Assembly: GCF_001425235.1 (NCBI RefSeq)
Contig: NZ_LMEA01000013.1
Location: 248,001 to 312,000 of the forward strand
Reading direction: 5' to 3'
Origin: Devosia sp. Root413D1
Lineage (GTDB): Bacteria; Pseudomonadota; Alphaproteobacteria; Rhizobiales; Devosiaceae
DNA length: 64,000 nt
Every line of letters starts with the position of its first letter. The first letter of the stretch is position 1. The position numbers and the translations under genes were made by a program. The notes under the pieces are model-generated. The model worked only from the letters and a program-made list of their open reading frames with translations. It did no database searches and was not told the DNA's origin. Positions 45,217 through 52,838 of this stretch are shown here, one piece after another.

Positions 45217-46413
45217 TCACGGGAGGCCGCGTGCCGCGCTGCCTCCCGTGAACACACGTTCTCGAGCATGCTCGAGCGCGAGTTCTACGGCCCCCGCCCG
45301 CACGGCATTGCTGCTCACCGCGGTCGGGACAATCTGTGGAATGGCGATCGGCAGGGTCTTGAGGATATCGGCGACGCTGTCCGCCAGCGCCCGTCCTCCG
45401 GCGCGGCCGATGGCCCCGCCCAACACCACCATCTCCGGGTCGAGTATGCCGATCGCGCCGGTCAGCGCCGCGGCGACGCGGTAGCCGAGCTCAGCGAAGA
45501 ATTTCGGATGCTTGTCGCTGAGCGCCGCCTGGCGGATCGCCTCGGCACTGTCCGGCCCGCGCAACTGGTGCGCCGCGACCAGCGCGTCGATCGCCGGCAC
45601 GTCGAGCAGCGCTTCGACCAGCGCCATCTTCACCGGCTCGCCGGGCTTGGCCATCCGGTCGGGCACCATGGCGCCGCCCAGTTCGCCCGCCGTGCCGGTG
45701 GAGCCATGCATCAGCCTCCCGCCGATCACCACCCCGGCGCCGACGCCATCGCCCACCCAGAACAGGATGAACGACTGCACGCCATTGGCGGCGCCGCACG
45801 CCATCTCCTCGATGGCGACGAGGTTCACGTCGTTCTCGATCAGCACATGGCGATGCCCCAGGACGCTCTCGAGCGCCTCGGGGATGTGGTAGCCCTCCCA
45901 GTTGGGGAGCTGCTGGCCCTTGCGGAGGTTCCCGGCCCGGATATCGACGATGCCGGGGAGACCCACCGCCAGCTGGTCGATGTCGCGCACCGTGATCCCG
46001 GCTTCCCGGGTGACGCTCTCGAGCACCGAAGTCAGCCGCTCATGCGCGTCATAGCGATCGCCCGGCTCGGCGGCGTGCCGGAAACTGGCAATGGTGTTGC
46101 CGGTGATGTCGGAAATGGCGGCATCGATGCCGTGGGAGCCGACATCGATGCCTGCAACGAAGCCGGAGCGTGGTTCGAGACTCCACAGGCCCGCCTTGGG
46201 GCCATAGGTGCCGGCCTTCTCTCCGTCGCGACGGATAAGGTTTGCGGATTCCAGCCGGCGCAGCAGATCCGACATCGCCGGCTTCGACAGCCCCGTGAAA
46301 GCCTCGAGCTCCATGCGCGTCAGCGAGCCCTCCGCGAGCAGCCGCTGCAACACGGCTTTCTCGTTGAGGTTGCGCAGCAACCGGGGGCTGCCGGAGAGGA
46401 TCTGCATGTCCAT
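45217..46413 (-). CDS. ROK family transcriptional regulator (NagC/XylR type)
   Basis: The 398-residue regulator has an N-terminal winged helix (about 15-65) with LTRMELEAFTGLSKPAMSDLLRRL split as TRMELEAFTGLSK and PAMSDLLRRL. A ROK sugar-kinase-like domain follows, with VAGIDVGSHGIDAAISD, the sugar-binding ENDVNLVAIEE and GVGAGVVIGG. The zinc-motif region that contains several Cys in classical NagC is not evident. The start is ATG 46413 or 46407. It is followed after 47 bases by the binding-protein gene, so it is probably the first gene of the operon and represses it and the divergent M24/TIM-barrel pair until a sugar binds. Confidence 0.88.
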   Translation of the reverse strand: MDMQILSGSPRLLRNLNEKAVLQRLLAEGSLTRMELEAFTGLSKPAMSDLLRRLESANLIRRDGEKAGTYGPKAGLWSLEPRSGFVAGIDVGSHGIDAAISDITGNTIASFRHAAEPGDRYDAHERLTSVLESVTREAGITVRDIDQLAVGLPGIVDIRAGNLRKGQQLPNWEGYHIPEALESVLGHRHVLIENDVNLVAIEEMACGAANGVQSFILFWVGDGVGAGVVIGGRLMHGSTGTAGELGGAMVPDRMAKPGEPVKMALVEALLDVPAIDALVAAHQLRGPDSAEAIRQAALSDKHPKFFAELGYRVAAALTGAIGILDPEMVVLGGAIGRAGGRALADSVADILKTLPIAIPQIVPTAVSSNAVRAGAVELALEHARERVFTGGSAARGLP

Positions 46414-46513
46414 CTGAGACCGTCTGGTAACTTTCCTTACAGTCTGATATCGAACCATCCCGAACGTATTGTCAAGCGGCACTGAGCCGCCTCACTGCTC
46501 CTGTGGATGTCCG
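46414..46513. promoter_or_regulatory. Divergent promoter between ROK operon and M24-like gene
   Basis: This 100-base spacer is AT-richer than its flanks. On the minus strand a perfect TTGACA (46470-46475 read in reverse) is followed after 17-18 bases by CGATATC, a weak -10. GGCACTGAGCC and GATATC are small palindromes that may be operator parts. A ROK binding site is expected here. Confidence 0.5.
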
Positions 46514-47698
46514 ATGATCACTGCCCTCCCGATTGCCCTGCTCGAACAACGGCTAAGCGCCGGCCGCGAGTTGCTGCAGCGGCACGGCCTCGACGCCATC
46601 GTCGCTTTCTCGGCGCCGCGCGGCCTTGCCGCCGCCACCCAATCGAGCGGCAATATCGGCTGGTTCACCAACTTCACCCCGATGTGGGCGCCCTCGATGC
46701 TGGTGATCACCGCCACCGACGCAGTGATCGTGGCGCCCGGCAAGAACGAGGCCCGGCTGTTCACCACCCGCGTCGGCGGCCTCTACGAAGTCGAGATCGC
46801 CGGCCCGGCCGGCCTTGTCGCCCGCGCCTCGGCCCTCGCCCATGCCAGCCGCTGGCGCGTCGGGGTCGCCGGCGCCGACGAGATGACCGCGAAGCTCGCG
46901 GCCACCTTCGCCTCCACGTTCCCGCGCATGGTGCGGATCGATCCGGTCCTCCAGGCCATGCGCCTCGATCGCGACCCGGCCGAAACCGCGTTGCACCGCC
47001 GCGCTGCGGAGATTTCCGACGCCATGCTGGCCCGCGCCTTCGCCTATGCTGCCGAACCCGAGGCCATCCCGGCCCGCCTGATGGCCGAGGTCGAGCATGC
47101 GGGCCGGGCGCTGGGCGCCGATGTCTCGCGCCTCTGGCTCTCCACCGGTCCCGAACCGCCGGTGACCTATTTCGAGATGTTCGAACTGCCGCCGGGTATC
47201 GCACCCGGCGATCGCGTGCAGCTCGGCACCATGGTGTCTTTCGAGGGCTATTTCGCGCAAGGGCTGCGCATCGGCAGCCGCGGCAAGCCGGCACCCGAGC
47301 TCAGCGACGCCGCCGACCGCCTGCTCGACATCCAGGATGCCGCGCTCGCCGCCCTCGTTCCCGGCGGCCCGGTCCATGAGCTGGTCGACCTGATCGAAGC
47401 CCGCATCGACGCAATGTGCCCATATACACGCGACAGCGACCCGTTCCGCTTCCAGTCCTGCCATGGGCTCGGCCTCGATTACAGCGAACCGGGCCTCGCC
47501 GAAGCCCTGTCGCCGCGCCGCGACAGGAGCCGCGATGCTGACGGCCCGTTGCTGCGATCGGGCATGGTGTTCGAGATCCATCCCAATTTCACCCTGCCCG
47601 GCCTCGGCCATGTCTGCGCCGGCGATGTCGCGCTGGTGACAGACAGCGGCGCCGAGTGGCTGACCCACTTCCCCCGCGGCATCTTCCCGATCGATTAG
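46514..47698 (+). CDS. M24 (creatinase/aminopeptidase P fold) protein lacking metal ligands
   Basis: The 394-residue protein has a creatinase N-terminal domain (about 5-150) and a pita-bread C-terminal domain (about 160-390). The active-site His is kept as His317 in SCHGLGLDYSE and Glu354 in GMVFEIHPN. The two Asp ligands normally in a VxxDxG...GYxxDxTR pattern are replaced in VQLGTMVSFEGYFAQGLR (Gly238 and Gln249), and the last Glu is Asp371. Such loss is known in creatinase, which works without metal. The ATG at 46514 is divergent from ROK. Possible roles are a metal-free hydrolase of an amidine or amide, or a non-catalytic binding protein. Confidence 0.82.
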   Translation: MITALPIALLEQRLSAGRELLQRHGLDAIVAFSAPRGLAAATQSSGNIGWFTNFTPMWAPSMLVITATDAVIVAPGKNEARLFTTRVGGLYEVEIAGPAGLVARASALAHASRWRVGVAGADEMTAKLAATFASTFPRMVRIDPVLQAMRLDRDPAETALHRRAAEISDAMLARAFAYAAEPEAIPARLMAEVEHAGRALGADVSRLWLSTGPEPPVTYFEMFELPPGIAPGDRVQLGTMVSFEGYFAQGLRIGSRGKPAPELSDAADRLLDIQDAALAALVPGGPVHELVDLIEARIDAMCPYTRDSDPFRFQSCHGLGLDYSEPGLAEALSPRRDRSRDADGPLLRSGMVFEIHPNFTLPGLGHVCAGDVALVTDSGAEWLTHFPRGIFPID

Positions 47699-47708
47699 GA
47701 GTTTTGCG

Positions 47709-48629
47709 ATGTTCTCACTCATGCGCGGCAGTATCCCCGATGCCGGCAACGACCCGCTCGACGCCATCAGCAAGGCCGCCGCGCTCGGCGCCGGCGAAAT
47801 CACCTTCTACAGCCTGTTCGAGCTGAGCCCGACGCTCGACCCTGCCGTGCTACGCGAACTCAAGGCCGAAGCCGACAGCCTCGGCATCGCCATCGCCGCC
47901 AGCCTCGATTGGCTCAACCCAATGCGGCTCGACCGCTACCGCCGTGAGCTGCAGCTCGGCGACGGCGATCTCGCCCGCGGCGTCCGGCGCCTGCTGGAAA
48001 CAGGCGCCTCGCTCGGCATGCGCGAGATGTTCTTCACCATCGGCACCCTCGAAGACCGCGCCGCAAATTGGCGCGCCCAGCTCGACGCCGTTGCGGCGCT
48101 GCTCACTGATCTCAGGCCGGTGCTGGCCGATCTCGGTATGCGCGCGCTGGTGAAAACTCACGAGGAAATCACCTCCTACGAGTGCCTGGACCTAGTCGAA
48201 CGCGTCGGCCCCGACGCCCTCGGCATCTCCTATGACCCGGCCAACATGCTGGTCCGCCTCGAAGATCCCCTCGCCGCCGCCCGCCGCCTCGCTCCGCACA
48301 TCACCCAGGTCCACATCGACGACGCCACCCTGAGCTTCGAAGGTGACACGGATCTCCGCCGCCACCTCGCCCCCGTCGGCCAGGGCATGATCGACTGGCC
48401 AAGCCTCCTCGCCCTGCTCCCCACCGCAAAACCGCTGATCGAACTCCACCGCGGCCAATTCGCCATCCCTGCCTTCGACCAGCAATGGCTGGCCAGCCAG
48501 CCCTACATCCAGCTCCCCGAATACGCTGCCCTGGTGCACTCGGCCCGCCTCAAGCGCGACCAGCCGCCGATCGACCAGGACGACATCACCCTGCGGCTGC
48601 CAGCGGCGCTAAAGATGGTGAGGTCGTGA
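47709..48629 (+). CDS. Xylose-isomerase-like TIM barrel, paralogue of 38761-39840
   Basis: The 306-residue barrel shares ALVKTHEEITSYE, SYDPANMLVRLEDP, VHIDDATLSF and GQGMIDWPSLLALL with the longer paralogue in the divergent operon. The Glu, Asp and His residues in these blocks are the likely metal ligands. GGAG at 47697-47701 region precedes the ATG at 47709, only ten bases after the M24-like stop, so the two form an operon. It probably acts on the same or a related sugar as the other copy. Confidence 0.85.
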   Translation: MFSLMRGSIPDAGNDPLDAISKAAALGAGEITFYSLFELSPTLDPAVLRELKAEADSLGIAIAASLDWLNPMRLDRYRRELQLGDGDLARGVRRLLETGASLGMREMFFTIGTLEDRAANWRAQLDAVAALLTDLRPVLADLGMRALVKTHEEITSYECLDLVERVGPDALGISYDPANMLVRLEDPLAAARRLAPHITQVHIDDATLSFEGDTDLRRHLAPVGQGMIDWPSLLALLPTAKPLIELHRGQFAIPAFDQQWLASQPYIQLPEYAALVHSARLKRDQPPIDQDDITLRLPAALKMVRS

Positions 48630-48750
48630 GATGCTGATTGAGACCTCGAGCGAAACGGGGGCTCCGCGCAAAAGGCATTGAATTGGGTGCGACGAAGTCG
48701 CCCGCTCCGCCCTCCGCGGGCAAGAGGCTTGGGGACATCGAGCCAGTCGG

Positions 48751-49596
48751 TCATTCCCTTCTTCGGCTCGCCACTGCGTGGACCCAATCGGTGAGCTCTC
48801 TGTCCGCCCCAGGCGCATTCGCCGCATCGATCCAATCCGTTTCCAAGGCACAATCCGATGTGCGCGGAACCTGGGTTGAATCGATGAGAGCATCGAGGGC
48901 TTCATTCACCGCGTCTACTGACCCTGTCTTGATAGCTTGGCGCATCAAGTTGCCAGCAGCAAAGTTCACATAGACTCTCTCACTCACTGCCTGGGCAAGT
49001 GCTGCCGTGGCACAGGCGAGCCCCTCCAAGGGCTTTCCGACATCGGACAGTGTCCCAGAAAGCGACATGAGAGAGAGAATATCTTGAAATTCCTCATGGC
49101 GGGCGACAGCTATGCGCTCCGCCGCACTCAGGCAGCCCTGCAGCAGACACTCTGTGACGGCCCCAACGTAGAGCGTGGACCGCGACATGGGATCCTCGGT
49201 TTGAACCAGCATGCCGATCAAAAGGGAGGCGCTCTCTGGAGCAGACACGCCAAAAACCGAAACGACTTTCTCTCGAAACTTGGCGACATGTCGTAACAAC
49301 TTCTTGAGTTCGGTTCTGTCCAAGGCAATTTCCTCGCCATTTTGGACGATTGGGCGGCTACCAATCATCGACTCAATGTCACCCCGTGTTGGTAGTACGC
49401 GCAAGACACCGCTGCGCTTGAGCTGGTAGCGCGCTAGGCCGCGTGCTGGTCCGCCCCCCACAAGACTCCATCGACCGCACTCCTTTCGTCGGAAGACCAC
49501 GACCAGTCCTCGGACACGGAACCTCTCGTTTTCCGCCCTCCCAAGCGCCCGCTTGACGTCGCCTCGGATTCCAGCTGTACTCAGTTCACTATCCAA
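48751..49596 (-). CDS. Orphan hypothetical protein in a lower-GC island
   Basis: The frame gives 281 residues from a TTG at 49596; no ATG lies near the N-terminus. Third codon positions and overall base composition are visibly less GC-rich than in neighbouring genes. The protein has a basic, Gly-rich N-terminal third (GLVVVFRRKECGRWSLVGGG), then a mainly helical region with EEIALDRTELKKLLRHVAKF and ALIDSTQVPRTSDC. No signal peptide, membrane helix or known motif is visible. It starts only 16 bases from the IclR gene start on the other strand. I cannot assign a function. It may have been gained by transfer. Confidence 0.55.
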   Translation of the reverse strand: MDSELSTAGIRGDVKRALGRAENERFRVRGLVVVFRRKECGRWSLVGGGPARGLARYQLKRSGVLRVLPTRGDIESMIGSRPIVQNGEEIALDRTELKKLLRHVAKFREKVVSVFGVSAPESASLLIGMLVQTEDPMSRSTLYVGAVTECLLQGCLSAAERIAVARHEEFQDILSLMSLSGTLSDVGKPLEGLACATAALAQAVSERVYVNFAAGNLMRQAIKTGSVDAVNEALDALIDSTQVPRTSDCALETDWIDAANAPGADRELTDWVHAVASRRRE

Positions 49597-49617
49597 ACTG
49601 TGAGTTCATCTAGTGAA
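49585..49617. promoter_or_regulatory. Inverted repeat over the IclR gene start
   Basis: TTCACTA at 49585-49591 and TAGTGAA at 49611-49617 are exact inverses separated by 19 bases. The right arm includes the GTG start codon of the IclR gene, and the left arm lies within the start of the orphan gene on the other strand. The arrangement fits autoregulation by the IclR protein, but it may be chance. Confidence 0.35.
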
Positions 49618-50401
49618 TTCTTTAGACGACCGTTACGCCATTCGATCCGTGGATCGCGCCGTCGACATTCTCGCCGCGGTGGCGGGGAAGAACGGCGTGC
49701 TGACCGTCGACGGGATCGTTACCGAGACCGGTCTGCCCAAGAGCACGGTGTTCCGCATCCTCGCGACGCTGACGGCACGGCGGCTGCTGGATCGCGATGA
49801 ACAGAGCCAGACCTATCGGCTCGGCATGCTGTCGCTGGTGATCGGCGCGCGGGCCATGGGCGAGCTCGACCTTCGCCGCTCCGCCCGCCCGCATCTCGAG
49901 AGCCTCGTCGCTAGCACCGGGGAGACCGTGCACCTCTCGATCCTCAGCGAGGACAATGCGCTCTGCGTCGACAAGCTCGATGCCTCGCGCTCGATGCGCA
50001 TGGCGAGCTTCATCGGCTTCCTCGATCCGCTGCATTGCAGCGGCGTCGGCAAGGCGCTGCTCGCCTTCCAGGACGAGCCGGTGCGCCAGCAGCTGATGGC
50101 GCGCATGCGCTTCGAGCCGCACACCCCGCACACCATTACCGACCCCAAACGGCTCGCCGAGCAGATCGTCGAGATCCGGGCGCGCGGCTATGCCATCGAC
50201 GACGAGGAAATCGAGCAGGGGCTGCGCTGCGTCGCCGCGCCGATCCGCGACCACTCGGGCGCCGTCGTCGCCGCGGTCAGCATTTCCGGCCCCACCACCC
50301 GCGTCACCCAGGATGGCCTCGGCGAACTCGCCAGGGCGGTCGAGGCCTGCGCCCAATCGATCTCGCACGAACTTGGCGCTCCGCAGAAAGCCAACCCATG
50401 A
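49613..50401 (+). CDS. IclR family transcriptional regulator
   Basis: The 262-residue regulator has an N-terminal winged helix with RSVDRAVDILAAVAGKNGVL and TETGLPKSTVFRILATLTAR. The IclR effector domain follows, with GETVHLSILSEDNALCVDKL, CSGVGKALLAF and the closing AAPIRDHSGAVVAAVSISGP. The GTG at 49613 gives the usual family start. It overlaps the amidohydrolase gene by four bases (ATGA), so it lies in the operon it probably controls. Effectors of this family are often aromatic or sugar-derived acids. Confidence 0.9.
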   Translation: MNSLDDRYAIRSVDRAVDILAAVAGKNGVLTVDGIVTETGLPKSTVFRILATLTARRLLDRDEQSQTYRLGMLSLVIGARAMGELDLRRSARPHLESLVASTGETVHLSILSEDNALCVDKLDASRSMRMASFIGFLDPLHCSGVGKALLAFQDEPVRQQLMARMRFEPHTPHTITDPKRLAEQIVEIRARGYAIDDEEIEQGLRCVAAPIRDHSGAVVAAVSISGPTTRVTQDGLGELARAVEACAQSISHELGAPQKANP

Positions 50402-51285
50402 TCATCGACGTCCACTCGCACACCCCGCAGTTCCGCCACGCCGTGCCGCCGGAACACCGGCGCCTGCACCACACCTGGCGGCCCGACCGCTCGGTCGACT
50501 CGGTCTACAGCTGGAACGATTTCCTCGCGGCGCAACAGCCGGCCGACAAGTCGATCGTCTTCGGCGTCGCCTGGGCGCCGGGCGAAATCACCGGCGGGGT
50601 CAACGGCTTCAACGAGCCAGGCGACGTGGCGATCGGCGTCAATGACGCCACCTCAGCCTTCGCGCTGGCGCATCCCGATCGCCTGATCGGCTTCATGTCG
50701 GTGCACCCGCATGATCCCAAGGCGCTCGAGGAGATCGAGCGCTCGCGCACCGACCTCGGCCTCAAGGGCATCAAGATGGGCGCCAACTACCAGGTGTTCG
50801 AGCCGCTGGAGAGCCGGGCGCTGGCCATCTATCGCGAGGCCGAACGGCACGGGCTGCCGATCCTCTTTCACATCGGCACGTCGCCGGTCCGCACCGCGCC
50901 GATCAAGTACGCCCACCCGCTGGTGGTCGACGAAATCGCCATGCGCTACCCGAACCTCAAGATCATCATGGCCCATATGGGCCACCCCTGGACGGTCGAT
51001 ACCGCGGTGGTGATCCGCAAGCACCCCAATGTCTATGCCGACGTCTCGGGCCTCTTGTACCGGCCCTACACCTTCTACGAGGGAATGATCAAAGCCACCG
51101 AGTGGAACGTGCTCGACAAGCTGCTGTTCGCTTCGGACTACCCGATCACCACCCCGGCCGAGACGCTGCATGCGCTCCGCACCGTCAACGCCATCGTCGA
51201 AGGCACGGCGCTGCCGCGCGTTCCCGCCGACAAGATCGAACAGATCATCCACCGCGACAGCCTCACGCTGCTCGGCCTTTCCTAA
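50398..51285 (+). CDS. Amidohydrolase family protein (amidohydrolase_2, decarboxylase-like)
   Basis: This TIM barrel of 295 residues begins MIIDVHSHTPQF, with the HxH metal pair at residues 6 and 8. It continues with FHIGTSP, IIMAHMGHPW and FASDYPI, which supply the other His and the final Asp. This is the pattern of the gamma-resorcylate decarboxylase/ACMSD-type branch. ATG 50398 overlaps the IclR stop. Hydrolysis of a lactone or amide and non-oxidative decarboxylation are both possible. It precedes the aminotransferase gene by 13 bases in the same operon. Confidence 0.85.
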   Translation: MIIDVHSHTPQFRHAVPPEHRRLHHTWRPDRSVDSVYSWNDFLAAQQPADKSIVFGVAWAPGEITGGVNGFNEPGDVAIGVNDATSAFALAHPDRLIGFMSVHPHDPKALEEIERSRTDLGLKGIKMGANYQVFEPLESRALAIYREAERHGLPILFHIGTSPVRTAPIKYAHPLVVDEIAMRYPNLKIIMAHMGHPWTVDTAVVIRKHPNVYADVSGLLYRPYTFYEGMIKATEWNVLDKLLFASDYPITTPAETLHALRTVNAIVEGTALPRVPADKIEQIIHRDSLTLLGLS

Positions 51286-51298
51286 GACCGGTACTCCT

Positions 51299-52588
51299 AT
51301 GCATATCGAGAAATCCAAGAGCATCACCGAACGCGCCACCAAGGTCATTCCCGGCGGCGTCAACTCCGCGACCCGTCGGCTGAGCCAGCCCTATGCCTGG
51401 GAATGGGCCGAGGGCGCCTATATCCGCGACGTCGACGGCAACACCTATCTCGACTATCACGCGGCCTTCGGCCCGATCGTCCTCGGCCACAACGACCCCA
51501 CGGTGAACGCCGCCGTCGCCAAGGCGCTGACCGGTCCAGACATGGTCGGGGTCGGCATCACCGAGCAGGAAATCATGCTCGCCGAAAAGGTGGTGCAGCA
51601 CGTGCCCTCCGCCGAGATGGCGCTCGCCTTCTCCTCGGGCTCGGAAGCCACCTACATGGCGGTGCGGCTGGCGCGCGGCGTCACCGGCCGTGAGAAGCTG
51701 ATCAAGTTCCAGGGCACCTTCCACGGCTGGCACGACTACCTGCTGATGAATATCGCGAGCCCTGCCGACAAGATCGGGAAGAAAGATCCGGGCAGCGCCG
51801 GCCAGCTCGCCGACGCCATCGACAACACCATCATCGTGCCGTTCAACGACCTCGCCGCCACCGAACAGGCGATCCTCGACCACCCAGGCCAGATCGCCGC
51901 CATCTTCATGGAAGCGATCCCGCACAATATCGGCTGCGTGCTGCCACGGCAGGATTTCGTCGAGGGGTTGCGCCGGCTCTGCGATCAGCATGGCATCGTC
52001 TTGGTGTTCGACGAGGTGATCACCGGCTTCCGCCATGGGCTCGGCGGCTACCAGTCGTTGCTCGGGGTGAAGCCCGATATCAGCACCTTCGCCAAGGCCA
52101 TCGCCAATGGCTATCCCTGCGCCATCATCGCCGGCAAGCGTGAACTGATGCTGCAGTTCTCGACCGCGCCGGGCGGCAAGGTATTCGTCGGCGGCACCTA
52201 CAACGGCCATCCGGTCGGCTCGGCCGCGGCGCTGGCCACCATCGCGGCGCTCGAGGACGGCACCATCTACGAGCGCACCTTCCGGCTCGGTGATCGGATG
52301 CGCGCCGGCCTCGCCGAAATCGCCGCACGGCTCGGCATCGAGATGGTGTCGGCGGGCTTCGGCTCGGTGTTCACCCCCTATTTCATGAGCGGCAAGGTCG
52401 AGCGCTACGAGGATCTCCTCGCCAACGACACGGCCCGCGATGTCGGCTTCCGCCAGGGCATGTGCGAGCGCGGCATCTTCATGCTGCCCATGCCGATCAA
52501 GCGCAACCATATCAGCGCCGCGCACACCGATGCCGATATCGACCGGACGCTCGAAACCGCTGAAATCGTTATGAAAACTCTGCGCTGA
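51299..52588 (+). CDS. Class III aminotransferase, glutamate-1-semialdehyde aminomutase-like
   Basis: The 429-residue PLP enzyme has the cofactor Lys266 in TFAKAIANGYP, the PLP-binding Asp in LVFDEVITGFRHG, and SSGSEATYMAVRLAR with the phosphate-binding residues. It also has FQGTFHGWHDY and GTYNGHPVGSAAAL. The N-terminal ATKVIPGGVNSATRR resembles HemL. The catabolic setting and the sequence AFGPIVLGHNDP indicate a paralogue used for an amino acid or amino-sugar derivative rather than heme synthesis. The start is ATG 51299; the frame extends further upstream but overlaps the previous gene. Confidence 0.87.
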   Translation: MHIEKSKSITERATKVIPGGVNSATRRLSQPYAWEWAEGAYIRDVDGNTYLDYHAAFGPIVLGHNDPTVNAAVAKALTGPDMVGVGITEQEIMLAEKVVQHVPSAEMALAFSSGSEATYMAVRLARGVTGREKLIKFQGTFHGWHDYLLMNIASPADKIGKKDPGSAGQLADAIDNTIIVPFNDLAATEQAILDHPGQIAAIFMEAIPHNIGCVLPRQDFVEGLRRLCDQHGIVLVFDEVITGFRHGLGGYQSLLGVKPDISTFAKAIANGYPCAIIAGKRELMLQFSTAPGGKVFVGGTYNGHPVGSAAALATIAALEDGTIYERTFRLGDRMRAGLAEIAARLGIEMVSAGFGSVFTPYFMSGKVERYEDLLANDTARDVGFRQGMCERGIFMLPMPIKRNHISAAHTDADIDRTLETAEIVMKTLR

Positions 52589-52838
52589 GCTCATGCTTTT
52601 CATATGCGAAAAGTCGTATTGATATATGATTGCGGCCGTCATAACGTTGCGATCTGACGACAGGCAGTGAGGCAACAGGGAAGCGCCTCGCCTGCCGACC
52701 GGTTGGGCCACATGGCTCGGCTGAGAATGTCGAGAGCGGGTCCGTTGGGCCGGGCCCGGAGGCCTGCAGCCTTGGCTGCGGGAGAACAAGCGTCGTCCGC
52801 GACGTGTTGTCGGTTCAGTTCGTCAAGGAGGGAAAGCT
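52589..52838. promoter_or_regulatory. Promoter and long leader of the sugar-binding protein gene, with palindrome
   Basis: TTTTCATATGCGAAAA (52597-52612) is an inverted repeat with arms TTTTC/GAAAA, followed by an AT-rich segment (GTATTGATATATGATTGCGG) that may hold the -10 region. About 200 bases of leader follow, containing the GC-rich GGGCCGGGCCC palindrome at about 52748-52758. AAGGAGGGAAAGCT ends just before ATG 52839 and is an excellent ribosome binding site, consistent with high binding-protein expression. An IclR or other operator is likely here. Confidence 0.5.

Noticed and set aside
51299-52588. Assignment of the class III aminotransferase as heme-biosynthetic HemL
   Set aside because: The location inside an IclR/amidohydrolase/transport block and departures in the N-terminal motif point to a catabolic paralogue.
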